DNA of 64,000 nucleotides, taken from contig JAUNGG010000008.1 in NCBI GenBank assembly GCA_030524635.1, positions 17,817 through 81,816 on the forward strand, given 5' to 3'. Position 1 is the stretch's first letter. Each line of letters opens with the position of its first letter. The stretch is from Lachnospiraceae bacterium (lineage in GTDB: Bacteria > Bacillota > Clostridia > Lachnospirales > Lachnospiraceae). The notes beneath the pieces are model-generated. The model ran no database searches. It was not told the origin of the DNA and saw only the letters and a list, made by a program, of their open reading frames with translations. Positions 17,997 through 26,774 of the stretch are shown in pieces. The position numbers were made by a program, and so were the translations under genes.

Positions 17997-19001
17997 CTAA
18001 TTCAATTGAATATCTTTTGCATAGGCATAAGAAATAATCTCGCCCTTCTTTGTAGAACTGTAGCCCTTTTCTTTATGGGAATAATTAGAAATATCAACAG
18101 ATCCGAAATCCGCAAACTTCGCATATATTCGTTCCAGAACATCTAATTCTTCAGCAGTGAGAATCCCTTCAGGAATATCGCATTCTGGAATAACCTGATG
18201 TTTCTCATATCCATTATCATAAAATACTTCAATATGAGCTATATGATCTGCAGCCATTGTTCCAAAAAGAATATCAAAGTTTTCTGGAACCGGACCATAC
18301 GGCAAATGTACATATCTTGCACCCGAAATAGAAATTCCATTTTCTTTATAGAAAATCATATCTGAATAATTCAGAAGCTTCATAAGCTTTGTTTTAAGCA
18401 ATTCACTGCTTTTATGCGCAAAAAATAGAACCATGGCACAGAATTTATCATAATCGAATGCTTTAAATCCATTTTCTTCACATGGAACATTCGTGAAAAA
18501 CAGATGAAAGAATCTGCGTCCGATGCGGTATTCTCTGTCCTGTTCAAGCTGATCTACCGTATCAAGAAGCTTTGCCATCTGCCGTTCATCCAGTGCAGCT
18601 TCATTTTCTGTCAGATATGTCCTCATATTCTTCGGTTCTCGCAAGAAAAGCAGCAAACTGTTATGTGCTTTATCCTGAATAGAACCATTCTCATATCTGA
18701 AAATCGTCTTATCTCCCCAGTTAAGGAGTTTTGCAAAGCTTCTCTGACTCAGGCCATACTGTACTCGGATCTTTCTAATTTCTTCTGGCAGTAAAAGCTT
18801 ATGTTTTCTGCGGTATTTATTATATGCGTTGATCAATGTTGCATTATCTAATTCTTCGCAATAAAATTCCTCGCCACACTCTGCACATACAAGAATCTGT
18901 GCTTCTACTTCAATTGCCTCACCACAAACATCATAAGACTCTCTTTTTATAATTATTTTTGTTTCAACTTCTCTTCCACATTCTTCACAATATTTCTTCA
19001 T
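17997..19001 (-). CDS. Composite antitoxin: zinc-ribbon (MqsA-type) + HTH + Panacea (DUF4065)
   Basis: 334 residues. Residues 1-50 form a zinc ribbon with two CxxC pairs (Cys5/Cys8 and Cys39/Cys42), residues about 75-108 an XRE-type helix-turn-helix (YGLSQRSFAKLLNWGDKTIFRYENG), and residues about 155-320 match the Panacea/SocA-like DUF4065 domain (FDYDKFCAMVLFFAHKS, TKLMKLLNYSDMIFY, ARYVHLPYGPVPENFDIL). Panacea is known as a widely used toxin-neutralising domain. The start is ATG at 19001 because AGGAGG overlaps the GTG nine bases upstream. Second gene after the toxin, 19 bases away. It probably both neutralises the toxin and represses the operon. Confidence 0.85.
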   Translation of the reverse strand: MKKYCEECGREVETKIIIKRESYDVCGEAIEVEAQILVCAECGEEFYCEELDNATLINAYNKYRRKHKLLLPEEIRKIRVQYGLSQRSFAKLLNWGDKTIFRYENGSIQDKAHNSLLLFLREPKNMRTYLTENEAALDERQMAKLLDTVDQLEQDREYRIGRRFFHLFFTNVPCEENGFKAFDYDKFCAMVLFFAHKSSELLKTKLMKLLNYSDMIFYKENGISISGARYVHLPYGPVPENFDILFGTMAADHIAHIEVFYDNGYEKHQVIPECDIPEGILTAEELDVLERIYAKFADFGSVDISNYSHKEKGYSSTKKGEIISYAYAKDIQLN

Positions 19002-19020
19002 TGACGCCACCTCCTATAGC

Positions 19021-19365
19021 CTAAGCAAAATCATCTTCATGGAATCCAAGACACTTAAGGATATCTTCTCCATTCTCTTGTACGATCTTAACTTTTACAT
19101 AGAACTGAGATCCATCTACTTCCTTCTTAAATTCCCAAACATATCCAGCTCTATTAGGATCCAAATCCTGCTTAGGTCCTTTATAGTAATCGCCAACAAC
19201 AAGCCCCAATATCTCAGCCTTCGCATCTGCAATTGTAAGACCATGATGAGCTAATGCCTGCATATTTTTCCTTCTCGGAACAAAATCATATTTTCCTGCA
19301 GATATCAATTTTTTCATTTTTTCAAGAAATGAAGTGATATCTGTTGTGCTAGCTTGATTACTCAC
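19021..19365 (-). CDS. MqsR-like toxin (type II toxin-antitoxin)
   Basis: 114 residues. Matches the MqsR pattern: an N-terminal helix (ITSFLEKMKKLISAGKYDFV), a middle helix ending ILGLVVGDYYKGPKQDLDP, and a beta-sheet core VWEFKKEV..QFYVKVKI.....DILKCLGFHED. MqsR is a RelE-fold mRNA interferase. It precedes its antitoxin, as in E. coli mqsRA. AGGTGA lies just before the start. A separate A/T-rich base composition suggests acquisition by transfer. The catalytic residues were not verified individually. Confidence 0.8.
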   Translation of the reverse strand: MSNQASTTDITSFLEKMKKLISAGKYDFVPRRKNMQALAHHGLTIADAKAEILGLVVGDYYKGPKQDLDPNRAGYVWEFKKEVDGSQFYVKVKIVQENGEDILKCLGFHEDDFA

Positions 19366-19388
19366 TAAGTCACCTCCGTGTACTTTAT

Positions 19389-19416
19389 ATTATATTCAAT
19401 TTTTATCGATTGTCAA
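19389..19416 (-). promoter_or_regulatory. Promoter of the toxin-antitoxin operon
   Basis: Minus strand TTGACA (19411-19416), 16-base spacer, TATAAT (19389-19394); both boxes are consensus, so strong expression is expected unless repressed by the antitoxin. Confidence 0.8.
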
Positions 19417-19417
19417 G

Positions 19418-19445
19418 AAAAATGCGGTCACATGACCGCATTTTT
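19418..19445. repeat. Perfect palindromic element abutting the -35 box
   Basis: Two 13-base arms (AAAAATGCGGTCA / TGACCGCATTTTT) around CA. It begins one base upstream of the -35 box of the toxin-antitoxin promoter. Either an operator for the HTH antitoxin or, given the flanking A and T runs, a bidirectional terminator. Both readings fit. Confidence 0.6.
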
Positions 19446-19642
19446 CTGCCTGGCATTATTCATTATACTAATAAGTCACTTATATCGATTAACAAATATC
19501 ATAATTATTATCGGACACAAGGAGAACCCTTTTTCTGCACAATCGATTCCAACGCATCATATCCTAAGATATCGGTTTGATAACAGGTACCCTGCTTTTC
19601 CACATCATAGCAGCCTGCCTGTGCAGAAAGGAGTCTTCTTCC

Positions 19643-21496
19643 ATGTGCGGAATTTCCGGTTTTTATTGTCCAAAGCAAGATCTCACCTTAAAAACACCTT
19701 ATTATACATCCATCTTAAATTCCATGAATCAGGTTCAGAAGCACCGCGGTCCTGATGACCAGGGCACTTATCTCTCACCTCATTTCGGGCTCTCCCATGT
19801 CCGTCTGTCCATTGTTGACCTGATAAACGGGCGCCAGCCTATGCTGAAAACAATGAATGGCCACACCTGGGGCATCGTTTATAACGGTGAGCTTTACAAT
19901 ACCGAAGAGCTGCGCCAGGGCTTATCTTCCCTGGGACATTCCTTTGAAACCACCAGCGATACCGAGGTGATCCTCACCGCCTACCTGGAATATGGACCGG
20001 ATTTTGTAGAACTGCTGAATGGCATCTTTGCCTTTGCCATCATGGATCCGGTTCGTGACTGCCTGATGCTGTGCCGTGACCGTGCCGGTGTAAAACCCTT
20101 ATTTTTCTTCCCTCAGGAGGATACCGTCGTCTTTTCCTCTGAGATCAAGGGCCTGCTCTGCTGGCCAAAGCTTCAGCCAGTCTTGGACCGCGCCGGACTT
20201 AATGAAATATTCAGCATTGGCCCCGCCAGAACAAATGGCTGCGGCGTATTCCAGGGCATTCATGAGGTACTGCCCGGCCACTATCTTCTCTGCTCTGGTA
20301 ACGGCATCCGCCAGGAATGCTACTGGAAGCTGGAAAGTCATCCTCACGAGGACAGCTACCTGGATACCATTGAAAAAACAGCTTTTCTGGTAGAGGATTC
20401 CATCCGGCGGCAGATGGTATCCGATGTTCCCATCTGCACCTTCCTGTCCGGCGGAGTGGATTCCAGCCTGGTATCCTCCATCTGCGCCAAAGAATTGAAA
20501 AAGAAAAACAAGCAGCTTCAAACCTTCTCCTTTGATTTCGTGGGAAATCGGGAGAATTTCCAGGCCAACTCCTTCCAGCCCTCTCAGGACCGTCCCTATG
20601 TGGAGCAAATGGTGGAATTTCTTCATTCTGACCATCATTACCTGGAATGCAGCACCCAGTCCCAGGCAGACCTTCTGGAGGCTTCCGTTCTGGCCCACGA
20701 CCTGCCTGCCATGGCAGATGTGGACTCCTCCATGCTGTACTTCTGTTCCCTGGTCCAGCCCCACTGCAAGGTGACGCTGACCGGAGAATGCGCCGACGAA
20801 ATCTTCGGCGGCTATCCCTGGTTCCACCGGGAAGAATGCTTTCATGCCCATACCTTCCCCTGGACCATGGATTTAAAGGCACGCCAGGTCCTCCTGTCGG
20901 ATGAGTTTCTGGCAGAGCTTCACATGGAGGATTACGTGCAGGATACCTATGAAGCTTCCCTGTCCCAGGTTCCCACCCTGCCCGGCGAATCTCCCACGGA
21001 GGTCCGGAGAAGGGAGATCTCCTACTTAAACCTTCGCTGGTTCATGCAGACCTTATTAAACCGGATGGACCGTGCCAGCATGTACAGCGGGCTGGAGGCC
21101 AGAGTTCCCTTTGCCGACCACCGGATTATCGAATACCTCTGGAATATTCCCTGGGAAATGAAAGCAAAGGACGGCGTGATAAAAAATCTGCTCCGGCAGG
21201 CCGGCCGCGGCATGCTGCCCGATGAAATCTTATTCCGCAGGAAATCCCCTTATCCGAAAACCTATGATAAAGGCTACGAAGCATTGTTAGCCGGGAAGGT
21301 GCGGCAGATCATGGAAGATTCCTCGTCTCCGGTGCTGCAGTTTCTGGATGCCCGAAAGGTGGAAAAATTTTTGTCCAGCCCCTCCGACTATGGCAAGCCC
21401 TGGTATGGGCAGCTGATGGCAGCGCCCCAGATGATGGCTTATGTGATACAGATTGATTTCTGGCTGCAAAGGTATCGGCCGGAGATTCGGATGTGA
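19643..21496 (+). CDS. asnB: Asparagine synthase, glutamine-hydrolysing
   Basis: 617 residues, makes asparagine from aspartate, ATP and glutamine. The start at 19643 leaves Cys2 as N-terminal nucleophile (MCGISGFY) and has AAAGGAG nine bases upstream; the frame is open 22 codons further but that would destroy the Ntn-hydrolase function. Class II amidotransferase domain (residues 1-200, with HRGPDDQG, YNGELYN, DTEVILTAY) and synthetase domain with the PP-loop FLSGGVDSSLVSS (about 260) and LTGECADEIFGGY. Intact. No T-box leader was seen. It stands between the toxin-antitoxin operon and the ThrE-type genes. Confidence 0.95.
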   Translation: MCGISGFYCPKQDLTLKTPYYTSILNSMNQVQKHRGPDDQGTYLSPHFGLSHVRLSIVDLINGRQPMLKTMNGHTWGIVYNGELYNTEELRQGLSSLGHSFETTSDTEVILTAYLEYGPDFVELLNGIFAFAIMDPVRDCLMLCRDRAGVKPLFFFPQEDTVVFSSEIKGLLCWPKLQPVLDRAGLNEIFSIGPARTNGCGVFQGIHEVLPGHYLLCSGNGIRQECYWKLESHPHEDSYLDTIEKTAFLVEDSIRRQMVSDVPICTFLSGGVDSSLVSSICAKELKKKNKQLQTFSFDFVGNRENFQANSFQPSQDRPYVEQMVEFLHSDHHYLECSTQSQADLLEASVLAHDLPAMADVDSSMLYFCSLVQPHCKVTLTGECADEIFGGYPWFHREECFHAHTFPWTMDLKARQVLLSDEFLAELHMEDYVQDTYEASLSQVPTLPGESPTEVRRREISYLNLRWFMQTLLNRMDRASMYSGLEARVPFADHRIIEYLWNIPWEMKAKDGVIKNLLRQAGRGMLPDEILFRRKSPYPKTYDKGYEALLAGKVRQIMEDSSSPVLQFLDARKVEKFLSSPSDYGKPWYGQLMAAPQMMAYVIQIDFWLQRYRPEIRM

Positions 21497-21524
21497 TTGG
21501 AGGACGTATTTTAGAATAATTATT

Positions 21525-21989
21525 TTAATTTCCTCTCCGTTTCTTTTTTGCACCGCTCCCGCTCATCAGCACCGAAACTACAATGATACCAGCCGCAATT
21601 CCCAGCGCCGCTTCACAGGCGCTGCTTAAATAGGAAAATGCCAGCCGGTTATTCTTCATCACCACATTACTCATGGCATAATACAGTCCGCCTCCAGGCA
21701 CCAGAGGTATCAGGCAGGGCAAAAGCAGAACTACCACCGGAGCCTTCAGTTTTCTTGCCATCAGCTCCGAATAAGCGGTGGCAAACAGAGAGGCCGCAAT
21801 ATTGCTCAGAAAAATATTGCCCGTTGCCATATGCATAATGCTGTACAAAAACCATCCGGCACCACCCCCTGCTGCCACAAACGGCAGCCGCCTGGCCTTT
21901 ACCTTGTACACAATTCCAAAGGCCAATGATCCTAGCCCGGTGATCACCGTTTCAAATAAAAGCTTCATCCAGATCTCCATCATTTCCAT
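21525..21989 (-). CDS. ThrE-type exporter, small subunit (YjjB/DUF3815)
   Basis: 154 residues from the ATG at 21989, chosen because GGGGGAG lies seven bases before it; the frame is open 12 codons further upstream inside the preceding gene. About five membrane segments. Characteristic DUF3815 stretch: LPCLIPLVPGGGLYYAMSNVV. In actinobacterial ThrE this domain is fused to the DUF1212 domain; here the two are separate, adjacent genes. Probable role: export of threonine, serine or another small solute together with its partner. Its start lies one base after the stop of the partner gene, so translation is coupled. Confidence 0.85.
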   Translation of the reverse strand: MEMMEIWMKLLFETVITGLGSLAFGIVYKVKARRLPFVAAGGGAGWFLYSIMHMATGNIFLSNIAASLFATAYSELMARKLKAPVVVLLLPCLIPLVPGGGLYYAMSNVVMKNNRLAFSYLSSACEAALGIAAGIIVVSVLMSGSGAKKKRRGN

Positions 21990-21990
21990 C

Positions 21991-22833
21991 TCACATCTCC
22001 CCCAAAAGCAGCAGCGGCACTGCAAATCCTACTGCAATCGCCCCAGCCGTCAAAATCACATCCAGACAGCTGAACAGACCATTGATCTCATTGTTGCTGA
22101 GCATATCCCGCATGGAATTCATAAAGGCCATTCCCGGAATCAAAAGCATGATCGTCCCAATCATGATCTTATCCGGCCGAAAGCCAAGTCCCAGACATCC
22201 CCAGAATTCTCCGCAAAATCCCAGCACAGCGGAGACCAGCACAATATAGACCAGACGCTGAGGGCACCGCTTCGCCAGCTTCTGATCCATGATAAACAAA
22301 AGCAGGCCCAGCACGGCCCCTGCCGCTCCGTCCCGCAGCCGCCCGCCGAAAAAACAGGCAAAGGAAAAGGCGGCCAGCATATACCCCAGAAGCGTTTCCT
22401 TTCTGGTCACGCTTCTGGCCTTGCGGCACTTTTCCAGAAGATCCGCGATCTCCTCCAGATCCGGCAATTCGGCACAGATCAAACGAGATGCCTGATTGAA
22501 CTCCTCCAGCTTTCCCATATGGATCCCAACCTCATAGATCCGCTTGGAATTATTGTAAAGTTTTCCCTCCCCATCCTTGACGCTCAGTATGATCAGAGAA
22601 CGGATCGCGAAAATTTCGATCTCCTTCATGCCATATGCGGTGCACAGCCGGAAAATGGTGTCTTCCACCCGATAAACCTCCGCCCCTGCTTCCAGCATCG
22701 ATTTTCCCATCTCAAGAAACAGATCCAGATAACGGCTCATGTCCTTTATTGCCTCAGCTGCATTTTGCTCCTCATCTCTGTTCTGATTCTTATCTGTCCT
22801 TTTATTTGTATTTCTCTTTGCATCCATAGCCAT
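21991..22833 (-). CDS. ThrE-type exporter, large subunit (YjjP/DUF1212)
   Basis: 280 residues. Cytoplasmic N-terminal part (after a Lys/Asn-rich start, residues about 30-150, with GKSMLEAGAEVYRVEDTI, the DUF1212 signature) followed by about five membrane helices. AAGAGG stands ten bases before the ATG. Works with the following gene as the two halves of a ThrE-like exporter; substrate in this organism unknown. Confidence 0.87.
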   Translation of the reverse strand: MAMDAKRNTNKRTDKNQNRDEEQNAAEAIKDMSRYLDLFLEMGKSMLEAGAEVYRVEDTIFRLCTAYGMKEIEIFAIRSLIILSVKDGEGKLYNNSKRIYEVGIHMGKLEEFNQASRLICAELPDLEEIADLLEKCRKARSVTRKETLLGYMLAAFSFACFFGGRLRDGAAGAVLGLLLFIMDQKLAKRCPQRLVYIVLVSAVLGFCGEFWGCLGLGFRPDKIMIGTIMLLIPGMAFMNSMRDMLSNNEINGLFSCLDVILTAGAIAVGFAVPLLLLGEM

Positions 22834-22898
22834 ATCTGAAATACCTCTTCTCCTGTTGACTCCTGTGGAATAAACCTTCTGACTTTTTTCGGCGCACA

Positions 22899-22931
22899 GA
22901 AAAGAGGAATATCCTCTGATACCCCTCTTTC
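22899..22931. terminator. Hairpin, possible terminator of the sugar operon
   Basis: Imperfect stem GAAAAGAGGAATATC / GATACCCCTCTTTC about 115 bases after the last gene of the minus-strand operon. The T residues are within the stem, so the call is tentative. The rest of 22834-23046 shows nothing else. Confidence 0.35.
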
Positions 22932-23046
22932 CTTATTGCAGTGAACAAGCCGCCTTCGGTCTATTCCATGATGTCTGAATGATTTTCTGTCTATTATCTG
23001 TTAATTATCTGCTTGCTGCTGATCCGCTGTTTTTCTGCCTTTTGGC

Positions 23047-24765
23047 CTACTTTACACTCTCAAGTCTCTTCTGCAGCCGGTCATAAGCTGCCTGCTTAAT
23101 CTCGATTGCACGGCTGATATTCATCTTCTGGATCGTTTCTGCAAACTTATCATAGTTGTCAATGGATTCCGATCCTAAAATAAAGCGGATCACATTCTCA
23201 TCTCGATAGGTAGTGATATCGCTCATGATTCCTGCCAGCTCAGAGCTTTCTTCCGGAGTCAGGCTGACGGTCGGCGGATAGCGGTAGGTGAAGTCGGTTT
23301 CATTCCAAATACGGGAAGCCTCCTCCTGTGCCGGATAGACCCACATACGGATCGCTTCTGCCCGGTGATCCTTGGCAAATGCCTCCAGCTGAGATACCAT
23401 CGCATATTTTCCTAATGCTACGTCTGCAGACAGGCCGTCTGGATTATGCAGGATCTCATCTGTAAACTGGGGCAGACCATTCTCATCCAGTTCATAGCTG
23501 ACGCCTTCAATTCCCCAGTTTAACAGACGATTTCCTTCCTCGCTGTAGTGATAATCCAGCCACTTGCAGGCTGCCTCCACATCCTGGCACTTGGTGCTGA
23601 TGGCAGTTCCAAAGCCTACGAACGGATAATTATCCAGGGAAGTATACTTTGGCGTATCACCTTCTGCTGCTACTGGGAATTTCACGCCGGAAATCTTGCT
23701 GTCATCGCCGCCCAGAGCAGTAATGTAAACACCCATACCGGCTCCCAGTCCAAAGAACCAGGCTCCCGCCTGATTGGTGGTGATCATAGCGTCTACTTCC
23801 TTACCAGTAATGGTAGAGAACTCAGAAGCAATCAGCCCCTCCTCATACCACTGGTTCATAGTTGCCAGATAATCCTTAAATGCAGGCTCGATCGGTCCGA
23901 ATTTTACCACGCCGTTATCTACATAGAAATCATAGTCCAGGCCTCCCCATGCATTTGCAAAGGTACGGACCATACTGGTCTTCTCAGACAGTTTTCTGGA
24001 TACCATAGGTACGATGGGATTTCCATCCTCATTGGTTCCTTTATTCTTAAATGCAGTTAAAACCGTATGCCACTCGTCAATCGTCTCCGGTGCTTCCAGT
24101 CCCAGCTCATCCAGCCAATCCTGTCGGATCTGATATCCGCGGTTGCAGACCACCAGGGTATCATCCTCAAAATAAGGGTATACGTTGGGGAAGCAGTAAA
24201 TATTTCCTTTATCCGTGGTCATAGTCGCCTTGATCTCCGGATACTTCTCCAGGAATGCCTTCAGATTCGGGCAATTCTGTTCGATCAGGTCACTCAGTTC
24301 CAGAATCACACCTTCTTCAATCGCCTTGTCCGGTCCTCCGGCCACTGCATTGCCCCAGTCATAATGAATCATATCCGGATACTCACCGCCGGCGATCAGC
24401 AGACTGAAGGAATCACTCTCCTGACCTGTGGGCGGATGGATGAACTGTACATCTACACCGGTATTTTTTGCGATCTCCTGGTAACACTGGATGGTTCCGA
24501 AATTATCAGTGGTCGGGCCGATCTTGGTGGCATCCATCTTTACCCAGCAGGTCAGTTTGGAACCGCTTCCGGCTCCGCTGCTGCCGTCAGAGTCACTGCT
24601 GTCCCCTGCCTGGCCAGAAGTGCTGCTGTTATCAGCAGGCTGACTGGCAGTACTGCTGCCATTATCCGATGTGCCGGATCCGCCGCATCCTGCCAGGCTT
24701 CCCATTGCCAGTCCAACTGCCAGAGAAAGGCTTACTGCTTTTCTTATGAAAGTCCGTTTTTTCAT
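23047..24765 (-). CDS. Sugar ABC transporter substrate-binding lipoprotein (second copy)
   Basis: 572 residues. Lipobox LAGCG near residue 27, then a Ser/Gly/Asp-rich linker and an extracellular solute-binding fold of the large LplA/YtcQ type (opening LTCWVKMDATKIGPTTDNFGTI). It is a close paralogue of the protein at 29822-31495: long stretches such as QIRQDWLDELGLEAPETIDE and AYDRLQ are identical. Last gene of the operon, 51 bases after the aldo/keto reductase. Its distance from the permease genes and the existence of the copy suggest a second ligand specificity for the same permease pair. Confidence 0.9.
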   Translation of the reverse strand: MKKRTFIRKAVSLSLAVGLAMGSLAGCGGSGTSDNGSSTASQPADNSSTSGQAGDSSDSDGSSGAGSGSKLTCWVKMDATKIGPTTDNFGTIQCYQEIAKNTGVDVQFIHPPTGQESDSFSLLIAGGEYPDMIHYDWGNAVAGGPDKAIEEGVILELSDLIEQNCPNLKAFLEKYPEIKATMTTDKGNIYCFPNVYPYFEDDTLVVCNRGYQIRQDWLDELGLEAPETIDEWHTVLTAFKNKGTNEDGNPIVPMVSRKLSEKTSMVRTFANAWGGLDYDFYVDNGVVKFGPIEPAFKDYLATMNQWYEEGLIASEFSTITGKEVDAMITTNQAGAWFFGLGAGMGVYITALGGDDSKISGVKFPVAAEGDTPKYTSLDNYPFVGFGTAISTKCQDVEAACKWLDYHYSEEGNRLLNWGIEGVSYELDENGLPQFTDEILHNPDGLSADVALGKYAMVSQLEAFAKDHRAEAIRMWVYPAQEEASRIWNETDFTYRYPPTVSLTPEESSELAGIMSDITTYRDENVIRFILGSESIDNYDKFAETIQKMNISRAIEIKQAAYDRLQKRLESVK

Positions 24766-24816
24766 CTTATCTGATTCCTTTCCATTCCATTTCCATCATA
24801 TCCTGCCTGCTGTTTT

Positions 24817-25797
24817 TTACTTATCCAGCTTTTCAGCCAGCTCTCTCATCCACTGGATATCATCCTTCTCCAGCTCTAACTCAGCGGCTCTTACATTCTC
24901 CCGGATTTCCTTCTCTGCGCAGGCACCGCTTAAGATCGTGATAGAATCCCCCTGAGCCAGAACCCATGCCAATGCCAGACTCGGAATGGTGCAGTGATAC
25001 TTGTCACAAAGAGCCTTCCATGCATCCAGCATGTCGATTACCTTCTCCATATTTCCTGCCTGGAACCACTTCTTATTGCACTGTGCACCCTGAGGCTTAT
25101 AAGCCTTGGTATAGGTTCCGCTTAACAGACCCTGCTCTAATGGAGAATATGCCTGAAGCACGATTCCATTCTCTTTACAGATCGGAAGCAGCTCCTCCTC
25201 CGTCTGACGATCCAGAACACTGTACTTTGCCTGAACGATATCCAGATCGCCGTACTTTAAGTACTCCTTGATGTGCTCCGGAGTTACGTTGGCTGCACCG
25301 ATGGCGCGGATCTTTCCTTCCTCCTTCAGGCGATTCAGTACCTCCATGGTTTCTCCGATTGGAGTAAAGTAAGGCTCTACCGACTGCCAGTGGGTCATAT
25401 ATACATCTACATAGTCGGTTCCCAGGCGCTCCAGGCTTAAATCGATCTCCTCCAGGATGGATTCCTTGCTTAAGTTCTTGTAAAGCTGGGTATCGCCCAC
25501 TTTGTTAAATAAGCTTCCCTGACGGGTCCACACGATACCGCACTTGGTAATAACATGGATCTTTTCACGGTCCATCTGAGAAAGGGCCTTGCCCAGAATC
25601 CGCTCACTCTGGCCGAAGTTGTATCCAGGAGCTGTATCTACCAGGTTGATTCCCAGTTCCGGGCAGCTTGCGATGGTATCGATGCACTGCTGCAGATCCT
25701 TATCTCCTCCCCATGCAGGACCGCCGCCGATGGCCCAGGTTCCTAATCCCATTCTCGTGATTTCCATTCCGGATTTTCCAAGCTTTATTTTTTTCAT
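24817..25797 (-). CDS. Aldo/keto reductase
   Basis: 326 residues, NAD(P)H-dependent TIM-barrel oxidoreductase. Starts MKKIKLGKSGMEITRMGLGTWAIGG; catalytic Asp and Tyr lie in NLVDTAPGYNFGQSE, Lys in HVITKCG, His in VYMTHWQS. Cofactor-binding end: TILSGACAEKEIREN. Its start overlaps the stop of the PfkB gene by four bases. Probably reduces or oxidises an intermediate of the sugar or polyol handled by this operon. Confidence 0.9.
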   Translation of the reverse strand: MKKIKLGKSGMEITRMGLGTWAIGGGPAWGGDKDLQQCIDTIASCPELGINLVDTAPGYNFGQSERILGKALSQMDREKIHVITKCGIVWTRQGSLFNKVGDTQLYKNLSKESILEEIDLSLERLGTDYVDVYMTHWQSVEPYFTPIGETMEVLNRLKEEGKIRAIGAANVTPEHIKEYLKYGDLDIVQAKYSVLDRQTEEELLPICKENGIVLQAYSPLEQGLLSGTYTKAYKPQGAQCNKKWFQAGNMEKVIDMLDAWKALCDKYHCTIPSLALAWVLAQGDSITILSGACAEKEIRENVRAAELELEKDDIQWMRELAEKLDK

Positions 25798-26759
25798 ACT
25801 GTTTCCTTTCCCTCATATATCTTTACATATTCCTGATAACGAGCTTCTGCCTTTTCCCGGCTGGTCACACCGGTTGTGGCCCCCACATACTCTACCGATA
25901 CGGAAGCTACTGCATTGGCATACCTGCCGCAGGTAACCAGATCATTTCCTTTTAAAAATGCACTGATGAATCCGGAAGCAAAGTTATCCCCAGCACCGGT
26001 GGTATCAATACAGTTTGCCTTCGGATAAGCTGGAACCACGATGGCTTCCTGATTGTTCTTGATCAGACAGCCGGATTTTCCGGTCTTTACGATCACGTTC
26101 TTTACCCCATAGGAAAGGAAGGTGTCTGCAATCTCATTGACATCCGTCTTACCGGTCATCAGGCTTGCCTCTGAATAGTTTGGGAAGAAATAGTCCACAT
26201 AGGATAATGCCTCTCGAATATCCTCGATGGTCTCTCCTAATCGGGGCTTAACCATATCAGCAAAAATAGTCATCCCTGCTTCTTTTGCCCGGCGAAAGAT
26301 CGAAACCAGCTTTTCACCGGTAAACAGCGGATTATTGAAAATGCTGGCAAAGGATAGTACCTTAGCCTGTTCAAACACAGCCATATCTACATCTGCATCG
26401 GAAAACTTCCACAGACTTCCCTGGCGGTTGGTGACAAATGTCCGCTCCCCATCCTCCGTTACCAATCCTACATTAATGGAAGTGGAAATGTCATCCCGCA
26501 CCTTTACATAAGAGGTATCCACACCGTTGTTCTGAAAGTACTCCATAATGTACCGGCCAGGCACATCATCTCCCACACAGCCGGCCAGACATACCTTATG
26601 GCCAAGCCTGGTAATGATGGTTGCTTCATTTGCGGCATCTCCGCCGATGGTCATGCCGATCCCATCTACCGGATAGGAGTCTACATCAAACACTTCCTTG
26701 CTTACCGGGCGCAGCAAAAGATCTACGATTGCTGCGCCGATGATTACGATATCATACAT
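25794..26759 (-). CDS. PfkB family carbohydrate kinase
   Basis: 321 residues, ribokinase fold. N-terminal GAAIVDLLLRPV, the substrate-binding GGDAANEATIITRLG (first PfkB signature) and the C-terminal signature DTTGAGDNFASGFIS with the catalytic Asp and anion hole. Phosphorylates a sugar, probably the keto-sugar made by the two dehydrogenases, before cleavage by the aldolase encoded just upstream (15-base gap). Confidence 0.9.
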   Translation of the reverse strand: MYDIVIIGAAIVDLLLRPVSKEVFDVDSYPVDGIGMTIGGDAANEATIITRLGHKVCLAGCVGDDVPGRYIMEYFQNNGVDTSYVKVRDDISTSINVGLVTEDGERTFVTNRQGSLWKFSDADVDMAVFEQAKVLSFASIFNNPLFTGEKLVSIFRRAKEAGMTIFADMVKPRLGETIEDIREALSYVDYFFPNYSEASLMTGKTDVNEIADTFLSYGVKNVIVKTGKSGCLIKNNQEAIVVPAYPKANCIDTTGAGDNFASGFISAFLKGNDLVTCGRYANAVASVSVEYVGATTGVTSREKAEARYQEYVKIYEGKETV

Positions 26760-26774
26760 GCGATCACCTGATTT

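Noticed and set aside
19446..19642. T-box leader upstream of asnB
   Set aside because: No T-box sequence or specifier-loop-like structure was found.
20099..20882. Long minus-strand ORFs (223 and 250 codons) opposite asnB
   Set aside because: They are antisense shadows of a clear asparagine synthase gene.
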